Below are positions 6,407 through 10,261 of a DNA stretch of 10,261 bases, piece after piece (the first letter of the stretch is position 1; each line of letters opens with the position of its first letter). The position numbers and the translations under genes were made by a program. Location of the stretch: the NCBI GenBank assembly GCA_027490345.1, contig JAIXYF010000413.1:1-10261 (forward strand). The letters run 5' to 3'. The stretch comes from Novosphingobium sp. Its GTDB lineage: Bacteria > Pseudomonadota > Alphaproteobacteria > Sphingomonadales > Sphingomonadaceae. Under the pieces are notes generated by a model. The model worked only from the letters and a program-made list of their open reading frames with translations, ran no database searches and was not told the origin of the DNA.

Positions 6407-7639
6407 TTACTCCGCCGCTTCGCGCTGCGCCTCACGCGCGAACATGTCGACGAGTTCGTCATCGGTCGCTTCGAGAAGCTTCGCCGCCCAGGTGTGGAAC
6501 ACCTGTCCGCCGCGCTCGTTGCGGCCGAACAGCACGTCCTTCATCAGGCCGCTCTGCAGCGCTTCGTGCTGGCGCTTGCCGGTCTTGTAGTCCTCGTCGC
6601 GCACCACGATCTCAAGGAAATCGAACTGCTCGTGCGCGGCCTTGATCGCCACTTCGTCGTCCGGCTTCTTTTCCATGACGTAGAACTGCGTGGTGTAGCT
6701 TTCGCCCACCTTGTTGCCGGGGAAGAGCTGGCTGATCATCGCGCCGCGCAGGCCGCCGCCATAGAAGCTGGCGATCGAGATGTGCGGGAAGATCGTCCAC
6801 ACGCCCTGCACCAGCACGTCGTCGGGGATCTCCTCGTCCTTCATCGCCGTGAGATCCATCTGCTCGCCGTCTTCCGACGAAACCTTGATCGCGAACTTCG
6901 AAGGGGTGGACAGGCGCTGGTGCGGCCCGAACTCGAAGTAGTTGGCGCGGTTGTAGAAATCCGAACCGAACGTGGCCGCGTGGAGCACCGGCAGGTGGTA
7001 GAAGTCGAGGTAGCCGTCGTAAGCCGTCTTCCAGTTCGGCCCGGAAAGCGTGCGCTGGCTGAACAGATACCAGTCCTTGAGGCCAAACGATTCAAGCAGG
7101 CCATCATAGCCGCACAGGTAATCGGCAATAGAAAGCTTGGAACCCGGATCAAGCGTCGCCCAGATCAGGCCCGCGCTTTCATAAACCGGGAACTTCGTCA
7201 GGCAGAGCGCCGCCTTGTCGACCGCGCCGAAATCCTGCGGGCTGGCCACGCCGATCAGATCGCCGTCGTTTTTAAACGTCCAGCCATGATAGCCGCAGGT
7301 GAAGCGATTGGCATTGCCGCTGCCCGAAGCCACGGGATTGCCGCGGTGCGAGCACATGTTGAGGAACGCGCCGACCGAGCCATCGCGCTGGCGCGTGAGC
7401 AGCAGCGGCACACCGCAAATGTCCATCGCCTTGTAATCGCCGGGATTGGGAATCTCACACGAAGGGCCGACCATCAGCGGCAGGCGGCGAAAGATCTGCT
7501 TCTTCTCGCGCTCGAACAGCGCCTCGTCGGTATAGGTCGAGGCGGGGATGCGCACGACTTCGTCCGCCAGTTCCATCGTGCCCGCATCGCCATGGGCGAT
7601 AAGCGAACGGGTCATCTCGATCAGCTGTTCACGTGACAT
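6407..7639 (-). CDS. Rieske ring-hydroxylating oxygenase alpha subunit (410 aa)
   Basis: This is the terminal oxygenase subunit of a Rieske non-heme iron oxygenase, which adds one or two oxygen atoms to an organic substrate using electrons from a ferredoxin or reductase. The Rieske [2Fe-2S] site is C96-S-H98-R with C115-G-Y-H118, 16 residues between the second and third ligands. The catalytic domain begins at NWK (202-204). The iron histidines are H215 and H220 in DFYHLPVLH, with the bridging Asp D212 that links the Rieske and iron centres of neighbouring subunits. The third iron ligand is probably within DED (348-350). I chose the ATG at 7637-7639 because GAGGATAA lies just upstream and the next ATG would add 23 residues with no domain. 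The gene is 92 bp downstream of a second alpha subunit gene. No beta subunit, ferredoxin or reductase gene is in the window, so it may be an alpha-only trimer that borrows redox partners. The substrate cannot be inferred. Confidence 0.93.
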   Translation of the reverse strand: MSREQLIEMTRSLIAHGDAGTMELADEVVRIPASTYTDEALFEREKKQIFRRLPLMVGPSCEIPNPGDYKAMDICGVPLLLTRQRDGSVGAFLNMCSHRGNPVASGSGNANRFTCGYHGWTFKNDGDLIGVASPQDFGAVDKAALCLTKFPVYESAGLIWATLDPGSKLSIADYLCGYDGLLESFGLKDWYLFSQRTLSGPNWKTAYDGYLDFYHLPVLHAATFGSDFYNRANYFEFGPHQRLSTPSKFAIKVSSEDGEQMDLTAMKDEEIPDDVLVQGVWTIFPHISIASFYGGGLRGAMISQLFPGNKVGESYTTQFYVMEKKPDDEVAIKAAHEQFDFLEIVVRDEDYKTGKRQHEALQSGLMKDVLFGRNERGGQVFHTWAAKLLEATDDELVDMFAREAQREAAE

Positions 7640-7731
7640 GGTCTTATCCTCGAATCCCGGGTCGGGCAGTTTCTGGCAGAGAGTGATCCCCGGCAGCCCT
7701 GCCTGCAATTGTCATTTTTGCTTGGCGCAGC

Positions 7732-9270
7732 CTAGCGCGAGAGTTGCGCGGTCAGCAACTGATGGAAGTGCCGGATCTTCGTCTCGCCATAGTTGGCAAA
7801 CACGATCTCCTTCGATTTGATCGACTTCATGCCGCGCTGCACGTGCGGCAGGTTGACCACGTCCTGATTGAACACCTTGGCCAGCATGCCCAGCTCTTCA
7901 GCATCGCAATAGTCATCGTCGAAATCGAGCCAGTGGACCTTGGCAGGCGCGGGGCGCGGTTCGCCCTGCTTCACCGGCATCATGAACATCGTCTCGTGGA
8001 TGCACTCTTCCGGATTGTCGTGCAGCGGGCGGAACCGGTAGAAAATGGGGTTGAGGCACCCCCACGGGCTGATGTTGGGGAAGATGTTGTAATAGATCGT
8101 GTCGACGAACTCGGCGTCAGACATGGTATCCACTTCATCGCCCAGCACCTTGCGCCAGCGTTCGCGCGCTTCGTGCGCCATCGCCCCGCGCCGATCGGGC
8201 ACCGGGCCGCTGCTGGTCTGATCTTCCTCCAGCTCCCACCCTTCGGGCAGGCGTCCGCCCACCCAATCGCACAACTGCACATCGGCGTGATCCAGCGCCC
8301 CTTCGATATGGTGCGCTTGATGGTCGAAGATGCCGATGCGCCCATCGCGCGCGGTCACTTGCACCCGGTCCTCGCCCAGCCGTTCATAAACATTGCCCGA
8401 AAGCGCGTGGCGCACTTTGGCATAAGTCTTGGCGCCCTCCAGCGGCTCGGCCACCAGCGCCGGGTTCACGTGCGGGCTGAGCAGGCCATTGGCCGAAATC
8501 GCGCGCGACATGTTGCCGAACACATCATACTTCGAATTGGCATCGCCCATCACATCCAGCAGCGTCGGGTGCGTCGCCACCACGTGATAGGCCTCCATGA
8601 AGGCCTCCTGCGCCACCTTCCAGTTGCAGCGCAGCTTCTTGGCCACGTGCACCGCCTTGTAGCGCCGCTCGAACGGGATCGGCTGGAAATGCCGATCAAT
8701 ATCGCCAAGGAAGTCCTCAAGAGGCTCGGCGTTGTCATCCGGGTTGATGAACACCCAGCCGCCCCAGCGGCCCACCTTGAGCGGCGGCAGGCTGTGCGTC
8801 TTGGCGGAGACCGAGGGGAAGTCCCACTGGCACGGCACTTCCTTCAGCGCGCCGTCGATCTTCCACGCCCAGCCGTGAAACGGGCAGCGAAATTCGTGCA
8901 GCCCCGTGCTGTGCTCTGTGAGCAGCGCGCGCCCCCGATGGAGGCAGGCGTTGGGAAAGGCCCTGATCTCGTCTGGCGCGGTCCGCACGATGACATAGGA
9001 AAGATGCGCGATGTCATAGACATGGCTATCGCCCACGTTCGGAATATCGTCTTCGTGGCAGGCCATCTGCCACACCCGCTTCCACAACCGCTCGACCTCC
9101 AGATCAAAGAAATCGCGCGAATAATAGATGCTGGGATCGACAACCGTCGGCCCCGGCGCAATCGGGCAGTCCTCACGCAGGCGCGGCGGCACCGCGTGGG
9201 TATCCATATCCAGCAGCGCATCATAGGGAATGCCCTTGGAACGATTGGTGCCTGTCAGCGTCTCGACCAT
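7732..9270 (-). CDS. Rieske ring-hydroxylating oxygenase alpha subunit (512 aa)
   Basis: This is a second terminal oxygenase alpha subunit, longer than the usual 420-460 aa. The Rieske site is C109-L-H111-R with C129-P-F-H132, with the classical 17-residue spacing. The catalytic part starts at NWK (216-218) in CNWKVAQEAFMEAYH. The iron ligands are H229, H234 and probably D470 in FNQDVVNLPH. At the position three before H229, where most of the family has the bridging Asp, this protein has E226. The additional length falls between about residues 245 and 380, the substrate-binding half of the catalytic domain, so the pocket may be unusual. The ATG at 9268-9270 is supported by AAGGAG about 7 nt upstream, and a 9-bp hairpin abuts that site. 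It is the first gene of the leftward set and is divergent from a carboxylesterase. The reaction could be mono- or dioxygenation, and the substrate is unknown. Confidence 0.93.
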   Translation of the reverse strand: MVETLTGTNRSKGIPYDALLDMDTHAVPPRLREDCPIAPGPTVVDPSIYYSRDFFDLEVERLWKRVWQMACHEDDIPNVGDSHVYDIAHLSYVIVRTAPDEIRAFPNACLHRGRALLTEHSTGLHEFRCPFHGWAWKIDGALKEVPCQWDFPSVSAKTHSLPPLKVGRWGGWVFINPDDNAEPLEDFLGDIDRHFQPIPFERRYKAVHVAKKLRCNWKVAQEAFMEAYHVVATHPTLLDVMGDANSKYDVFGNMSRAISANGLLSPHVNPALVAEPLEGAKTYAKVRHALSGNVYERLGEDRVQVTARDGRIGIFDHQAHHIEGALDHADVQLCDWVGGRLPEGWELEEDQTSSGPVPDRRGAMAHEARERWRKVLGDEVDTMSDAEFVDTIYYNIFPNISPWGCLNPIFYRFRPLHDNPEECIHETMFMMPVKQGEPRPAPAKVHWLDFDDDYCDAEELGMLAKVFNQDVVNLPHVQRGMKSIKSKEIVFANYGETKIRHFHQLLTAQLSR

Positions 9271-9283
9271 GCCTGCTCTCCTT

Positions 9284-9320
9284 CTGCGCCCGGCATGATG
9301 GCGCAGCCCGGCGGGCGCAG
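9284..9320 (-). promoter_or_regulatory. Hairpin abutting the ribosome binding site of the 512-aa oxygenase gene
   Basis: On the minus strand CTGCGCCCG (9312-9320) pairs with CGGGCGCAG (9284-9292) around a 19-nt loop. The stem ends at 9284, and the Shine-Dalgarno AAGGAG (9278-9283) starts at the next base. If transcribed, this 9-bp GC-rich stem would sit against the ribosome binding site without covering it, and could stabilise the 5' end or modulate translation. GC-rich DNA makes such stems fairly easily by chance. Confidence 0.35.
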
Positions 9321-9447
9321 GCTTTGACCTTGCGCAAATTCGCGGCCCTCAAAAATGAGAGCGCTTGGGCCCGCGCAGTGCCGCGAAGGCTTGCAACCGG
9401 CGCCCCCATGCGTACCAACGGGCGCAAACCGAAATGGACCGCCGCCC

Positions 9448-10261
9448 ATGATCTTAAAATGCTGGAGCGCCCTGCTCGCCCTCGCCGCACTGTTTCCTGC
9501 CGCGCCGCTGGCTGCCCAATCTGCGCCCCAGGGAGAAATCGTCACCACCGCTGCGGGCCAGGTCGAAGGCTTTGTGCGAAATGGCGTCCTCGAATTTCGC
9601 GGCATCCCTTATGCCGCGCCCGTTTCCGGCGATGCGCGGTGGAGCCTGCCGCAGCCCGCCGCCCCGTGGGCCGGTGTCCTGCCCGCCATGCACTTTGGCG
9701 GGGCCTGCCCGCAGGCCGCGCGCTATGGCCTGACCGAACGCAGCGACGAGGAAAACTGCCTCACCCTCAATATCAGCCGCCCGCTTGCCCCTGCTGCCAA
9801 GCGCCCCGTGCTGCTGTGGATCCACGGCGGCGCGTTCGTCGGCGGCGCGGCCTCGCTCTACCGGCTGGACCGGCTGGCACAGGGCATGGATGCCGTCGTC
9901 GTCAGCGTGAACTACCGGCTTGGCGTGTTCGGCTTCATGGCCCCGCCCGCCGGAACGCCGGGCGAGGGCCATGTCCTCGGCCTTGAAGACCAGCGCCTCG
10001 CCCTGCGCTGGGTGAAGGCCAATATCGCAGTGTTTGGCGGCGATCCGGAAAACATCACGCTGGCGGGCGAATCCGCCGGTGCCGCCTCGGTCTGCATGCA
10101 CCTGATGGCGCCAGCCGAAACGCGCGCCTTGTTCCGCCGCGCCATCATCCAGAGCAGCGCTTGCGCCGCCCCCTTGCGCGCGCTGCCGCAGGCGGAAGCG
10201 TTCGCCGCCAGGGTCGCAAAGGAAGCCGGTTGCACCGATCTTGCCTGCCTGAAGGCCGTCG
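9448..10261 (+). CDS. Type B carboxylesterase, exported (C-terminus outside window)
   Basis: This is an alpha/beta hydrolase of the carboxylesterase type B family, which cleaves carboxylic esters through a Ser-Glu-His triad. The 271 visible residues begin with a signal peptide (hydrophobic 6-20, likely cleavage after LAA near residue 23), so it should act in the periplasm or outside the cell. Family landmarks follow in order: FRGIPYAAP (50-58), the cysteine pair C87 and C104 that usually forms a disulfide, the oxyanion hole HGGAF (126-130), NYRLGVFGF (155-163), GLEDQRLALRWV (178-189), FGGDP (196-200) and the nucleophile elbow GESAG with S209. The catalytic Glu and His lie beyond the window; the family is normally about 500 aa. 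The ATG at 9448 is chosen because it gives the complete signal peptide, although it has no clear ribosome binding site. It is divergent from the oxygenase genes, so it may release the substrate they oxidise, but that is inference. Confidence 0.9.
   Translation, partial: MILKCWSALLALAALFPAAPLAAQSAPQGEIVTTAAGQVEGFVRNGVLEFRGIPYAAPVSGDARWSLPQPAAPWAGVLPAMHFGGACPQAARYGLTERSDEENCLTLNISRPLAPAAKRPVLLWIHGGAFVGGAASLYRLDRLAQGMDAVVVSVNYRLGVFGFMAPPAGTPGEGHVLGLEDQRLALRWVKANIAVFGGDPENITLAGESAGAASVCMHLMAPAETRALFRRAIIQSSACAAPLRALPQAEAFAARVAKEAGCTDLACLKAV

Noticed and set aside
6325..6462. Upstream ATG extending the TPR protein by 46 residues
   Set aside because: It would overlap the end of the oxygenase gene, hide the signal peptide and ignore the strong GGGGGAGG site.
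6338..7636. Open frame of 432 codons on the plus strand opposite the 410-aa oxygenase
   Set aside because: It is fully antisense to a well-supported Rieske gene and has no recognisable motif.
7744..9327. Open frame of 527 codons on the plus strand opposite the 512-aa oxygenase
   Set aside because: It is rich in Arg, His and Pro with no domain pattern, and lies wholly antisense to a gene with clear Rieske motifs. Such frames are common in high-GC DNA.

Overview
The window looks like chromosomal or megaplasmid DNA from a high-GC alphaproteobacterium, most likely a sphingomonad (Novosphingobium or Sphingobium type). This is inferred from GC-rich codon use, Rieske oxygenase alpha subunits without local partner subunits, a type B carboxylesterase and general gene style. 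No rRNA or marker gene confirms it. There are nine protein genes, two of them cut by the window edges. I saw no tRNA, rRNA, insertion sequence, integrase, CRISPR array or phage gene.

Left part (1-2107). An amino acid permease of the APC superfamily runs leftward off the window. Divergent from it, across a 271-bp gap, is a small RTX protein with a TTG start, a Calx-beta-like N-terminal half, about seven calcium-binding nonapeptides and a C-terminus typical of type I secretion. Its codon choice is less GC-biased than that of its neighbours. A 9-bp hairpin separates it from the next, convergent gene.

Middle part (2108-4533). A divergent pair matches the acdR-acdS arrangement: an Lrp/AsnC regulator on the minus strand and a full-length ACC deaminase on the plus strand with the residues diagnostic of true ACC deaminase. 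The 144-bp AT-rich gap holds a candidate operator, and the regulator appears to lack a ribosome binding site. A two-helix membrane diguanylate cyclase (GGEEF, no inhibitory site) follows acdS on the same strand. ACC deaminase degrades the plant ethylene precursor, so a plant- or rhizosphere-associated life is plausible.

Right part (4540-10261). Reading leftward, two unrelated-looking Rieske ring-hydroxylating oxygenase alpha subunits (512 and 410 aa) are followed by an exported TPR protein (594 aa) with conspicuous histidine motifs. All three are on the minus strand with gaps of 92 and 82 bp and may form one transcription unit with internal hairpins. A secreted or periplasmic type B carboxylesterase is divergent from them and leaves the window. 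Esterase plus oxygenases suggests a catabolic module for an ester-containing aromatic, terpenoid or steroid-like compound. The substrate cannot be read from the sequence, and no beta subunit, ferredoxin or reductase is present here.

I did not find an obviously new multi-gene system. The points most worth checking are the histidine-rich TPR protein beside the oxygenases, the paired oxygenase alphas (one with Glu replacing the usual bridging Asp), the apparently leaderless acdR, and the orphan RTX protein.
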